The notes: generated by a model not told the origin, from the letters alone. Shown: positions 34,880 to 43,481, counted from the first letter of the stretch. The stretch is DNA of 64,000 nt from Bacteroidales bacterium (GCA_016707705.1 JADJHD010000029.1:23383-87382), one strand, 5' to 3'. A program made the numbers and translations.

Positions 34880-36163
34880 ATGAATTTCAAGCGACACCTC
34901 ATACCCTTTTTGCTTCTGCTTAGTCTGATTTCGGGCGGCGCTGCCAAGGCGCAGAAGTTCAACGTTGAAACATGGATTGACAGTGTGACTTTCTGTCCCG
35001 GTGCTTCAGCAGCATTACCCGTGATGGTAAAAAATATGATCGGTGTTGATTCCTTTAATCTCGTTTTGAATTACGATCCTGCAGTAGTTAGTTTTCATTC
35101 CTATTTCGGACTGAATACTGACCTTGATGGCGGCAGCATTGATGTCACCCCCGGAAGTGCCAATGTTCAGATCAACTGGCATCGTACAGTTGAAACAACG
35201 CTTTTTGCAGATACGCTTCTGATGCTTGTATTTGAGGGCATTACAGGTTCCGGAGAACTTGCCTGGGATTTAACTCCCGGTGCCTGCATTTACCATAGCA
35301 TAGGCGACACCCTTATTCCTGGCATCTACACAAATGGTGTGTGCCGGGTTGATGAGCCAATGTTTCTGACTTTGAATGAAATAGATGCTACCTGTTCCGG
35401 TAAGTGTGATGCCAATTATCTGGCTCATGTAACTGGTGGCACCAAGCCCTATCAGTATTGGTGGAATGAATCTCCGGGTCGTTTCGACTCGATTCAGACA
35501 AATCTTTGCGATGGTCCGAATGCAATCAGGATAAGGGATGCTGCAGGCTGCGAGCTCGATAGCATCTACCAGATAGAAGGCTTACCGGGTGCCAAGGTAG
35601 AAATCAAGGCTAAATGCAAGGGAGAAGACATGGAAGAGATTATCCTCTACAGGGAAAACCCTACATTGGAATTCAGTTTCGACGAGATATCTCCTACCCA
35701 CGTCATAGAGCCTCCATTATGGGAGTTTGGTGATGGCGACACAGCCAGATCCTTTAAACCAGCCCATACCTTTTACAGGGCACAGGACAACCTCGATAAC
35801 TTCTACAAGCTAAACCTCTATGTCAAGAATGTGAATGGCTGCGATACTGTCATTACACTGAAAATTGATATCAAGGATAAAAAGCTCAAAATCTCAAATG
35901 TGATTATCCCCACTTCTGCCAGTGACAACAACCGCAAATTCACCATTTTTGATGATGAGGGAAATCTGATGAGCAAGGAGTTTCTGCGCTTTGAAGTATA
36001 TATTTTCGATAGATGGGGCCGCAGGTTGTTTTCATCAGATGACTATCAGAATGACTGGACACCGGATGCTCCGAATGGAGTTTACTATTACGTGGTAAAA
36101 TCAGTGGGGCTTTTCAGCACCAATAAGTTCAAGGGATCCGTAACCATATTGGGCGGAGAATAA
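34880..36163 (+). CDS. Secreted protein with cohesin-like, PKD and T9SS type B sorting domains
   Basis: The 427-residue protein has a signal peptide (MNFKRHLIPFLLLLSLISGG). Residues ~25-150 form a cohesin-like beta domain (NLVLNYDPAVVSFHSYFG). A SprB-like segment is around 175-230 (YLAHVTGGTKPYQYWWNES), and a PKD domain at ~280-325 has PPLWEFGDGDTARSFKPAHTF. The last ~80 residues are the gliding-motility-associated C-terminal domain (FEVYIFDRWGRRLFSS; PNGVYYYVV), which sends proteins through the type IX secretion system. The ATG at 34880 is used rather than the TTG at 34862. Confidence 0.85.
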   Translation: MNFKRHLIPFLLLLSLISGGAAKAQKFNVETWIDSVTFCPGASAALPVMVKNMIGVDSFNLVLNYDPAVVSFHSYFGLNTDLDGGSIDVTPGSANVQINWHRTVETTLFADTLLMLVFEGITGSGELAWDLTPGACIYHSIGDTLIPGIYTNGVCRVDEPMFLTLNEIDATCSGKCDANYLAHVTGGTKPYQYWWNESPGRFDSIQTNLCDGPNAIRIRDAAGCELDSIYQIEGLPGAKVEIKAKCKGEDMEEIILYRENPTLEFSFDEISPTHVIEPPLWEFGDGDTARSFKPAHTFYRAQDNLDNFYKLNLYVKNVNGCDTVITLKIDIKDKKLKISNVIIPTSASDNNRKFTIFDDEGNLMSKEFLRFEVYIFDRWGRRLFSSDDYQNDWTPDAPNGVYYYVVKSVGLFSTNKFKGSVTILGGE

Positions 36164-36172
36164 TCAAAATCT

Positions 36173-36430
36173 CTATTTGCTGAATTCCATGGCTTGAACT
36201 TCAAGCTCAGGAATACTGCGCAGTTCCCTTTCCAGACGACCGCATTCTTCAGCGTCCCCATCCAGCTCAAGAAGGATCAATCCTCCATCTGCTGCATAGG
36301 TCTCTTCCTGACTGTGAATGCCAAGGCGGGTGCGGATTACACAACCGTATTTTGTCAGCACCGACTGAATTTTCTCAACTTCTTTTACCCGGTCATTTAC
36401 ATAAATCCCCAGGATTTGAATCTTTTTCAT
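36173..36430 (-). CDS. TM1266-type putative [FeFe]-hydrogenase system regulator, second copy
   Basis: This is an 85-residue ACT/NikR-C-like ferredoxin-fold protein with KKIQILGIYVNDRVKEVEKI, LTKYGCVIRTRLGIHSQEE and GGLILLELDGDAEE. The family (named after Thermotoga TM1266) is found next to hydE, hydF and hydG and is annotated as a putative regulator of the iron-only hydrogenase system. No ligand is known. It ends the hydG operon and has about half its residues in common with the copy upstream. A longer frame is open to 36508 but runs through the upstream copy, so ATG 36430 is used. Confidence 0.8.
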   Translation of the reverse strand: MKKIQILGIYVNDRVKEVEKIQSVLTKYGCVIRTRLGIHSQEETYAADGGLILLELDGDAEECGRLERELRSIPELEVQAMEFSK

Positions 36431-36440
36431 GGCTAAAGGA

Positions 36441-36698
36441 TTAATAGACAAATGACATGCGTTGAACTTCAATACCTTCAATCTTCTTGAGTTCATTTTC
36501 AAATTCATCCCACTCAGCCACTGTTCCGGTGAGATGAATTACGACAATTCCTGCCCTGCTGCAAACAGCTTCCGTCAACTCATGAAATCCAAGGCGTGAG
36601 CGGATCAATCTTGCATAGCGGGTAAGCAGCTTCTGAGTTCTGCCAGCCTCCTTGATGCGGTCGCTGATCAGAAGTCCTAAAATTCGGGTTTCAGTCAT
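36441..36698 (-). CDS. TM1266-type putative [FeFe]-hydrogenase system regulator, first copy
   Basis: This is an 85-residue protein of the same family as the next gene: ETRILGLLISDRIKEAGRTQ, LLTRYARLIRSRLGFHELTE, GIVVIHLTGTVAEWDEFE. The conserved motif is LTxYxxxIRxRLGxH. It lies between hydG and the second copy, 60 bp and 10 bp away, so all three form one transcript. The pair could form a heterodimer, but that is a guess. Confidence 0.82.
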   Translation of the reverse strand: MTETRILGLLISDRIKEAGRTQKLLTRYARLIRSRLGFHELTEAVCSRAGIVVIHLTGTVAEWDEFENELKKIEGIEVQRMSFVY

Positions 36699-36758
36699 AT
36701 CAGAAATTTTTAGAGCATTCTTTTCAATTGCAGATTGCTTTTTGCAGCATTAACCTAC

Positions 36759-38198
36759 CTAAAAATAGAGGTCCCGCTGTCCGGCCCTGATGTATTCAAT
36801 CCTTCGCCTGATCTCCGGTACATTTACCTTTTCATGGGATTTCTCAAGTTCAACAAGGTTGGTTTCAATAACCTCATACCCCTTTAGTTTGGTAGCTTCC
36901 GGAGCATAATCCTCAAGATATTCGGCAAGGGTAAGAATAGCATTGGGAGAGCAATACCTTTTTATGAACCCTGGAACTGAAAATTCCATGAAATGCTCAC
37001 CGGTACGGCCGAGTCTGTAACAGGCTGTGCAGAAGGAAGGCAAATAACCATCCCTGAGCAGCTCATCAATAATTTCGTTCAGTGAGCGGGAGTCGTTTAC
37101 ATGGAACTGCTCACGGTTAAGGTCCTGCTTTTCATTCAGACTTTCAGCATAGCTGCCGATCTCAAGTTTGGTTCCGCCATCAATCTGGGAAACCCCAAAT
37201 CTCATCACTTCGGACCTGACTGCGGGATTCTCCCTGGCTGTCAAAATCAGTCCGGTATAGGGAACTGCCAGCCTGAGAATAGCTACCAGCTTGGTAAACT
37301 CCTCATCAGAAACCCGGTATTTTCCATCAAAATTAATTGCAGAGGCTTCCTGAATCCTTGGGAATGAAATAGTATGCGGACCAACATTATAGCAGGCTTC
37401 CAGATGATTGGTATGCCTGACAAGTCCCATTACCTCAAAGCGCCAGTCGTATAGTCCGAACAGGGCTCCAATCCCAACATCATCAATACCTGCCTCCTGT
37501 GCCCTGTCGAGGGAGGTGAGGCGGTACTCGAAATTGCGTTTCATTCCACCCAGATGGTAATGCTTGTAGGCCTCAGGATTATAGGTTTCCTGAAATACCT
37601 GGTATGTACCTATGTTAGCTTCCTTCACAATCCGGAATCCTTCAATATCAAGTGGTGCAGCATTGATGTTCACCCTTCTGATTTCACCATTTCCCTTCTT
37701 AACCTGGTAAACAATTTTAGCTGTATGGGCAATGTATTCCGGTGAATAATCCGGATGCTCGCCGTAAACGAGAATCAGCCTTTTTTGTCCATTGTCTTCC
37801 AGAGCTTCTACCTCCGAAATAAGTGCCTTATCATCAAGGGTCTGCCTGACAGCCTCCTTATTAGAAGCTTTGAAACCACAATAAGAGCAATTATTTGTGC
37901 ATTTATTGCCAATGTATAGAGGCGCAAACAGCACTATCCTATTGCCATAAACCTGTTCCTTAAGCATACGGGCACCCTGTTTGATCTCTTCAACGAGCTC
38001 AGGATCAGTAGCATTAATCAGTATGGCAGTTTCTCTGAGGGTAAGCCTCTTTTTATCCAGTGATTTAGAAATCACTTCACGAACAGAAGCAGCATCCGAC
38101 TGAGTGCTTCCGAGTATATCCCAGATTTCTTCCGCATCAATAAACGGCTTCATTCTCTGGTCCGGAATCCGGCATTTTTCAGGAGTAAAAATCATCAC
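36759..38198 (-). CDS. hydG: [FeFe]-hydrogenase maturation radical SAM protein HydG
   Basis: HydG cleaves tyrosine to make the CO and cyanide ligands of the H-cluster. The 479-residue protein has the radical SAM motif CTNNCSYC (CxxxCxxC) and the C-terminal second-cluster motif CTACYRLGRTGEHFMEF...C (CxxCx22C), which separates HydG from the related thiamine enzyme ThiH. Length fits HydG (about 470). It heads a leftward operon with two TM1266-type genes. A -7 box lies at 38227-38234 and a Rex-like operator at 38275-38292. The partner genes hydE and hydF are not in this window. Confidence 0.95.
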   Translation of the reverse strand: MMIFTPEKCRIPDQRMKPFIDAEEIWDILGSTQSDAASVREVISKSLDKKRLTLRETAILINATDPELVEEIKQGARMLKEQVYGNRIVLFAPLYIGNKCTNNCSYCGFKASNKEAVRQTLDDKALISEVEALEDNGQKRLILVYGEHPDYSPEYIAHTAKIVYQVKKGNGEIRRVNINAAPLDIEGFRIVKEANIGTYQVFQETYNPEAYKHYHLGGMKRNFEYRLTSLDRAQEAGIDDVGIGALFGLYDWRFEVMGLVRHTNHLEACYNVGPHTISFPRIQEASAINFDGKYRVSDEEFTKLVAILRLAVPYTGLILTARENPAVRSEVMRFGVSQIDGGTKLEIGSYAESLNEKQDLNREQFHVNDSRSLNEIIDELLRDGYLPSFCTACYRLGRTGEHFMEFSVPGFIKRYCSPNAILTLAEYLEDYAPEATKLKGYEVIETNLVELEKSHEKVNVPEIRRRIEYIRAGQRDLYF

Positions 38199-38226
38199 AA
38201 TCCCTTTAATAGTGTAATCTATCTTG

Positions 38227-38234
38227 CAAATTTA
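38227..38234 (-). promoter_or_regulatory. Bacteroidota -7 promoter box of hydG
   Basis: The minus strand reads TAAATTTG, an exact TAnnTTTG match, 29 bp before the hydG ATG. Confidence 0.6.
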
Positions 38235-38274
38235 CATATATGGATTGTAATTTCGGCATTAGACTACTTAATTT

Positions 38275-38292
38275 TTGTGAATTTATTAACAA
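38275..38292 (-). promoter_or_regulatory. Candidate Rex operator upstream of hydG
   Basis: TTGTGAATTTATTAACAA differs from the Rex consensus TTGTTAAnnnnTTAACAA at one position. It lies about 40 bp upstream of the hydG -7 box. A gene for Rex is encoded 2.1 kb away. Matching sites sit upstream of hydC. An overlapping second palindrome has arms ACAATAA and TTATTGT (38289-38308). Confidence 0.7.
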
Positions 38293-38388
38293 TAAAAATT
38301 ATTATTGTATCTATCTATTTACTAGGTAATTATATATCCACAAAACGAAGAAACTGTTTAAAGATAATTTGAGGAGGAAAAGAATTCA

Positions 38389-38404
38389 TCCGCCAGCCGG
38401 CGGA
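38389..38404. repeat. REP-like palindrome TCCGCCAGCCGGCGGA
   Basis: This copy differs by one base from the perfect palindrome at 4229-4244. It lies in the 411-bp gap upstream of hydG, between the Rex-like site and the end of the MBL-fold gene. Confidence 0.65.
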
Positions 38405-38564
38405 CAGCAGCCAGAAGTCAGAATGTAAAAATGTTATCATTATTGGGATGATCATTCAGGTTTCTTACCCTGCCAATGAATGAATTCTGATTCCGGCCTC
38501 CTATATTTATCTTCCAGCCAGAAGACGTTTTCTGACTACTGAATCAAAATATCTAACCTGAATT

Positions 38565-38596
38565 CCGGATTTTGTATTCTGGATTCTGGATTCTTT
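38565..38596. repeat. Short GGATTCT heptad repeat
   Basis: TTCTGGATTCTGGATTCTT repeats the unit GGATTCT two to three times, with a degenerate unit before it (CCGGATTTTGTATT). It is another 7-bp-period repeat located next to a gene end. Confidence 0.5.
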
Positions 38597-38609
38597 AATT
38601 CCCTTCTCT

Positions 38610-39392
38610 CTATATCTCTATTTGCAATCCATCAAAGGCCAGATGCACTCCGGGAGGTAATTTACTTTCTACGATATCATGTTTACCCAAAAAATGGCTG
38701 ATATGTGTCAGAAATGCTCTTTCAGGATTCAGTTCTGCAAGGATTTCAAGGGCTTCAGAAAGGGAGAAATGCGACACATGTCTTGAATTTCTAAGAGCGT
38801 TCAGCACAATCACCCTGGAGCCCCTGATTTTATCCAGCTGTTCCGGAGCGATATGATTGGCGTCAGTTATATAGGTCAGATCCTTTATTCTGTAGCCAAA
38901 CACCTTCATCTCCTGGTGCAGCACCTCTATAGGAGTAAAATCAACTCCCATGATTTGAAATGGATTATCATCAATCACATGCATATTCAGCTGAGGGGCT
39001 CCAAAATATCGTCCGGGTGCGAAAATATAGGGGAATTGCTCTTTTACAGAGGCCAGTGTTTGAGCTGAACCGAATACATCAATGGTTTTGTTCAGGATAA
39101 AATTGAAAGCCCTGATATCATCCAATCCCGCAATATGATCGCGATGGGCATGGGTAAAAAGAACCGCATCGATATTATCAACCTGATGCCTGAGCATTTG
39201 AATGCGAAAATCAGGACCACAGTCAATAACAATATTTACATCTCCTATCGAAAGTAATGCAGAGGTCCGGAATCGCTTATCCCTTTGGTCAAGGCTCTGG
39301 CAAACTTCGCAATTGCAGGCAATTACCGGGACTCCGGTAGAGGTGCCCGTACCGAGAAATGTAAGTTTGATTTTGCCTTTTTTATTGTCCAT
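38610..39392 (-). CDS. MBL-fold metal-dependent hydrolase, PhnP-like
   Basis: The 260-residue protein is a metallo-beta-lactamase-fold phosphodiesterase. It begins LTFLGTGTSTGVPVIACNCEVCQS, where the Cys-x-Cys-x2-Cys cluster is the structural zinc site of PhnP-like enzymes. The active site is THAHRDHIAGLDD (HxHxDH) followed by LTHISH. In other bacteria such proteins hydrolyse cyclic phosphodiesters. It follows ribF by 8 bp and is probably the last gene of the long leftward operon. Confidence 0.88.
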   Translation of the reverse strand: MDNKKGKIKLTFLGTGTSTGVPVIACNCEVCQSLDQRDKRFRTSALLSIGDVNIVIDCGPDFRIQMLRHQVDNIDAVLFTHAHRDHIAGLDDIRAFNFILNKTIDVFGSAQTLASVKEQFPYIFAPGRYFGAPQLNMHVIDDNPFQIMGVDFTPIEVLHQEMKVFGYRIKDLTYITDANHIAPEQLDKIRGSRVIVLNALRNSRHVSHFSLSEALEILAELNPERAFLTHISHFLGKHDIVESKLPPGVHLAFDGLQIEI

Positions 39393-39400
39393 GACACGGG

Positions 39401-40341
39401 TTAATAGATCATTTCCTCCACCAAAATCCTGTCCTTCCTCAATTGATCCTCCAGATTACTTATATCACTGAATATCAATTCATCCCTAACTCTCTTGGCA
39501 AAGTATATCGTTACATCCTTCCCGGCAGTGAAACCTTCTGCGATAAAAGGGAAGAACTCAATTTCCATATCTCCGAACCTTCGGTCATTGCCATATCTGC
39601 TGTTCTTGATATTCAGAATTCCCTTGGATGAAGCAGTTGAACTCTCTATCCTTACAGCATAAACGCCATCAGGTGGTACCAGCTTGCATTCCTCATCCAG
39701 CTGAACCATGAATGTATTCATATTCTTCTCCTTCAGTTCGGCACTTCCTTCAAGCAATTTGCCCATCATGAAATAGAGATGGTCGAGGTAGGCATTTGCC
39801 CTTTGTATTCGTCCATCCTGAAGGGCTTTTCTGATCAGAGTGGAACTGACGGTTTCGTTGTGCAGGTCCTGTTCCGGAATCTCTTCTACCTCAAAATTGT
39901 AGAATTTGCCCAACTCATCCAGATACTCAAAATTCCCTTCCCGGTTAAAGCCAAACTGATGGTTGAAGCCAATAACAATTTTCCGGGCATGCAGCTTGTT
40001 TACAAGAATATTTCTAACGAAATCGATGGAGGTTGTCTGAGAAAATTCCTTTGTGAATGTCAGTATAATCAAATTGTGCAATCCTGCTTTCCTCAGAAGT
40101 TCAATCTTTTCCTTCTGCGAATTGATCAGAAAAAGGTCCCTGCCTGCCGTTTCCGGATACAGAACCTTTCGGGGATGCGGGTTAAATGTAATCAGTACAC
40201 TTTCTCCCCAATATCCCTGGCTATCCTGTTTATCCTGTTGATAATAGCTTTGTGTCCGACATGAACACCGTCGAACGACCCTGTGGTAACTACAGGATTG
40301 GGGATTTTTACGAGTTCGTCAAGATCATGGAATACCCTCAT
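39401..40341 (-). CDS. ribF: Riboflavin kinase/FAD synthetase, frameshifted in the given sequence
   Basis: RibF makes FMN and then FAD. From the ATG at 40341 the protein reads VVTTGSFDGVHVGHKAII (nucleotidyl-transferase motif) and then meets a stop near 40200. One extra base in the T-run at 40201-40203 (A-run on the coding strand) restores EKSVLITFNPHPRKVLYPE and continues through IVIGFNHQFGFNREGN and the kinase domain (LPPDGVYAVRIE) to 39401, giving 313 residues. The break is probably a sequence error. The gene lies in line with rex and the hydrogenase genes; HydB needs FMN, so a shared transcript would make sense. Confidence 0.87.
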
Positions 40342-40409
40342 TTCAGGCTTTCTCTTTCAATATCGTTAACAGGGTAATGCACACAATCAATATTATAATT
40401 CAAACGAGC

Positions 40410-41033
40410 TTAGACTTTCTTAACGAAGTAAGCCAGTTTCTCAAGTGAAGTAATCATGTCATACTCTTCCAGGTATACATTGGAAGGCACATTCAGCGGA
40501 CGAGGGGTAAAATTCAAGATTCCCTTGATTCCTGCAAGAATCAGCTGATCGGCTATCTGGGTAGCATCCGCTGCAGGTACGGTAAGCACTGCAATACTGA
40601 TATTTTCCTTCTGAATAATCTCAGCCAGCCGATCAAGATTATAACACCACACACCGGCATAAACTCTGTCAATCTTATCAGGGTTTACATCAAAACCTGC
40701 TACTATCGACAATTTAGTTCTTTTACCACTGAAGTACCCGATGATGGCTCTGCCAAGATTACCAATACCAATCACTGCCACTTTCTGGCCATCCTTGCTG
40801 TCAATTATCTTTCCGATAATCTCAATAAGCTCCTTAACATCATAACCTTGTCTTAAGGTTCCTGAATAACCGATAAGCATAATATCACGCCTCACCTGAA
40901 CCGAGGTAATATGCAGCATGGCTGCGAGTTCATGGGAGAAAATATGATGCTTGCCGCTTCCAAGAGCGATGAGCAGGGTACGCCTGTACTGACTGAGGCG
41001 TTCGACAGTTTTGTCAGGAAGTTTCTTCATCAT
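40410..41033 (-). CDS. rex: Redox-sensing transcriptional repressor Rex
   Basis: Rex represses fermentation and respiration genes when NADH is low and leaves DNA when it binds NADH. The 207-residue protein has an N-terminal winged helix (LPDKTVERLSQYRRTLL; ITSVQVRRDIMLIGYSG) and a Rossmann domain (KVAVIGIGNLGRAIIGY; GFDVNPDKID), ending in the domain-swapped helix. Length matches the family (about 210). It is encoded downstream of the hydrogenase and two-component genes, 25 bp after the hybrid kinase gene. Three Rex-like operators nearby make autoregulation through the hydC promoter likely. Confidence 0.95.
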   Translation of the reverse strand: MMKKLPDKTVERLSQYRRTLLIALGSGKHHIFSHELAAMLHITSVQVRRDIMLIGYSGTLRQGYDVKELIEIIGKIIDSKDGQKVAVIGIGNLGRAIIGYFSGKRTKLSIVAGFDVNPDKIDRVYAGVWCYNLDRLAEIIQKENISIAVLTVPAADATQIADQLILAGIKGILNFTPRPLNVPSNVYLEEYDMITSLEKLAYFVKKV

Positions 41034-41058
41034 TTTTAGTGTTGGTGATTACTGTAAA

Positions 41059-42183
41059 TCATTCGGGATTTGCTAAGGTAATAACAAAAGTACTGCCTTT
41101 TTCCGGGGTACTCTGCACATCAACTGAGCCCTGGTACATATCGACAATCTTCTTCACGATCGAAAGTCCCAATCCGCTGCCTGTTATATTCCTGGTTTTC
41201 TGATTCTTAATTCGGAAAAAATCATCAAAGATTCTATCCTTTTCTTCAGAACTCATTCCTATTCCTGTATCAGCTACTGAGATGCGAACCAGTTCCTTAG
41301 CCTTTTCGACAAATATATCTACCCTGCCACCAGTCCTGTTGTACTTTACAGCATTGGAAATCAGGTTATTCATTATAATTTCAATTTCTCCGGCATCAGC
41401 CTTCATCATGATGGATTCCTTACAGTTCATGTAAATATCCACATCTTTCTGAATGGCATAGGGGCGGATTGTATCCACAGCCATCTGGACCACCTTTCTT
41501 ACATCCACCTCCTGCAGTTTCTGGGTGGGCTTTCCGGATTCGATCTTGGTAAGATCCAGAAGGTCCATGATAAGGTTTCTCATTCCCTTGATTCTCTCAA
41601 GCGAGCGATCTACCATTTCATCATAGGCATCCATCGAATTCCCCATCTGCCTTTCCTTGATCATCCTCAGATAGCCGTCAACTGCATTCAGCGGGGCTTT
41701 CAGTTCATGCGAAAGCACTGAAAGAAACTGGAAACGGATTTGCTTGCCGGTACTGTTCAGGGTTTGGGTCATTCGCTTGAGAAAGATCTGCTTGGTGATA
41801 TTCTCAATGGAAGCGCGAATTTCCTGAGGTGTAAAGGGTTTCGGGATAAAGTCAAAAGCTCCGTCGCGGGTAGCCTTCACAGCCAGTTCCAGGGAAGCGT
41901 AGGATGTAATCATCACTACAACAATATCATAATGCTTGTTTTTAATATACTCAAGCACCTCCACTCCTTGTATATCCGGTAGTTTATTATCCAAAAGAAG
42001 AATCTCCGGCTGTTCCCTGTCTACCAGTTCAATTCCTTCAGCTCCGGTTCCGGCTTCCAGCACCTGAAAATCAATCTGCTCATCCATGAATGGATAATCA
42101 ACCTTGAAATTTTGCAGGATTCTCTTCGTACCCTCCCTTATTCCCGGCTCATCATCAATAATGAGGACCTTGAAAGTAGACAT
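41059..42183 (-). CDS. Response regulator-histidine kinase hybrid
   Basis: This 374-residue cytoplasmic protein has an N-terminal receiver domain (phospho-acceptor Asp65 in ILLLDNKLPD; Lys in IPKPFTP) followed by a histidine kinase (HisKA with His159 in SVLSHELKAPLNAV; HATPase with NNLISNAVKYN, DTGIGMS and GSGLGLSIV). It has no membrane segment and no DNA-binding domain, so it probably relays phosphate within a chain. One base separates it from the upstream REC gene, which implies co-translation. The kinase encoded two genes upstream is the likely donor. Confidence 0.9.
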   Translation of the reverse strand: MSTFKVLIIDDEPGIREGTKRILQNFKVDYPFMDEQIDFQVLEAGTGAEGIELVDREQPEILLLDNKLPDIQGVEVLEYIKNKHYDIVVVMITSYASLELAVKATRDGAFDFIPKPFTPQEIRASIENITKQIFLKRMTQTLNSTGKQIRFQFLSVLSHELKAPLNAVDGYLRMIKERQMGNSMDAYDEMVDRSLERIKGMRNLIMDLLDLTKIESGKPTQKLQEVDVRKVVQMAVDTIRPYAIQKDVDIYMNCKESIMMKADAGEIEIIMNNLISNAVKYNRTGGRVDIFVEKAKELVRISVADTGIGMSSEEKDRIFDDFFRIKNQKTRNITGSGLGLSIVKKIVDMYQGSVDVQSTPEKGSTFVITLANPE

Positions 42184-42184
42184 A

Positions 42185-42571
42185 TTACAGTTTTAGAAGT
42201 TTCTTGATTTCACGATGCAGTTGGTCATTCCTGATGCCTTTATCGAGGAAAAGGTCGGCATTGATCCATTTCTTGCTTTCCTCAGCCCTTATATCGAAGG
42301 TCATGCCGGTTTCGGCGGTAACAGCCGTTGCAATAATAATCGGCACATCGGGATACCTGCGCTTGATTTTATAACTCAGAACAAATCCTGAGTCATCAGA
42401 TTCCATCATTAAATCAAGGATGCAGAGGTCGGGTTTTATGGCCTCTATAATTTTCTCAGCTTCTGCCTGGCTTTCAGCCATGATCGTTTCGAATCCCATA
42501 TTCTCAACCTTGATTTTCATCTGGAAGAGATAGTCCATGTCATCATCAACGATCAGTACTCTCTTTTTCAT
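42185..42571 (-). CDS. Single-domain response regulator
   Basis: The 128-residue protein is a receiver domain only: acidic pocket RVLIVDDDMDY, phospho-acceptor Asp53 in LCILDLMMES, and IIATAVT for the Thr/Ala switch. The usual Lys near residue 105 appears as DKG (LFLDKGIRND). With no output domain it probably shuttles phosphate between the hydrogenase-linked kinase upstream and the hybrid kinase downstream, as Spo0F does, or acts by binding another protein. Confidence 0.88.
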   Translation of the reverse strand: MKKRVLIVDDDMDYLFQMKIKVENMGFETIMAESQAEAEKIIEAIKPDLCILDLMMESDDSGFVLSYKIKRRYPDVPIIIATAVTAETGMTFDIRAEESKKWINADLFLDKGIRNDQLHREIKKLLKL

Positions 42572-42672
42572 TAGAATTTTATTATTAATCGATGCAATTC
42601 AAGCTGTTATATTAATTCAACGTATTCAAACTATTCACACCTTCAATCTTCCCCAACTCTATTTGACTGTTC

Positions 42673-43479
42673 TCACACCATCCTGTTTCTTGGCAATGTG
42701 ATGGTAAAGGTTGTACCGGTAGGACCCTTTTCAGGATTCGAGTTCGACTCTACCTGAATATCGCCCTTATGCATTTTAACAATTCCGTAGATAATCGGAA
42801 GACCGAGTCCTGTGCCTTTACCAATGCCTTTAGTAGTAAAGAAAGGAGTGAAAAGCTTATCCATATTCTCCTTCTCTATACCTGAGCCATTATCCTTAAC
42901 CCTGAAGATAACCTTGTCAGGATTATCGCTAATAAGCAGGTTTATCTCCCCTCCTTCCGGCATGGCTTCTATTGCATTCTTCAGCAAATTGGTCAGAACC
43001 TGTGTCATCTGGTCGAAATCCAGCATTACATTCGGATTATTCAGACTTGACGACATATGGATGGTGACATGATCCGGAACAATTACAGAGTTCAGGCTAT
43101 GCTCAGCTAGTTTAAGGGCATCGGTTTCATCGACATTCAACTGATTTTTCCTTGCAAAGTTCAGCAAGCCACCCACAATTTTACGGCAACGTTCTGCCTG
43201 CTCCACAATGAGATCAAGGTCCCTGACCATTGGATTATCCTGCGGGAGTTCCTCCTTCAGGATATTGCTGTACATGGTGATAACTCCCAACGGATTATTC
43301 AATTCATGGGCAATCCCGGCAGAAAGCTGACCCATTCCGGCAAGCTTCTCTGAATGTCGAAGTGCTTCCTGTACCGATGCCAGCTTCTGATTGGAGGTAT
43401 CAAGATCCCTGATATAGGTATGCAATTTCTCGATGCTGTAAGGCAGACACATTTCAGTTTCTGCCAGTCCGTTTATCAC
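42673..43479 (-). CDS. Histidine kinase part of a hydrogenase-like sensor (C-terminal piece)
   Basis: This 268-residue reading begins inside a [4Fe-4S] domain (INGLAETEMCLPY), then a coiled coil (YIRDLDTSNQKLASVQEALRH), HisKA with His58 in GIAHELNNPLGVITM, and HATPase (NLLKNAIEAMPEGG; DNGSGI; GTGLGLPI). The start inside a cluster-binding motif shows it is the continuation of the gene at 43482-44459: its Cys11 completes the CxxCx4Cx16C motif left open there. A frameshift at about 43491-43497 separates them. Whole, it would be a soluble H-cluster-type sensor kinase of about 676 residues. Confidence 0.85.
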   Translation of the reverse strand: MINGLAETEMCLPYSIEKLHTYIRDLDTSNQKLASVQEALRHSEKLAGMGQLSAGIAHELNNPLGVITMYSNILKEELPQDNPMVRDLDLIVEQAERCRKIVGGLLNFARKNQLNVDETDALKLAEHSLNSVIVPDHVTIHMSSSLNNPNVMLDFDQMTQVLTNLLKNAIEAMPEGGEINLLISDNPDKVIFRVKDNGSGIEKENMDKLFTPFFTTKGIGKGTGLGLPIIYGIVKMHKGDIQVESNSNPEKGPTGTTFTITLPRNRMV

Positions 43480-43481
43480 CG

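Noticed and set aside
36759..38198. ThiH (tyrosine lyase of thiamine synthesis) as an alternative to HydG
   Set aside because: The C-terminal CxxCx22C motif and the TM1266-type neighbours are specific to HydG.
42600..42625. TGTTATATTAATTCAAC upstream of the REC gene as a Rex operator
   Set aside because: Several core bases differ and the spacing of the half sites is off.
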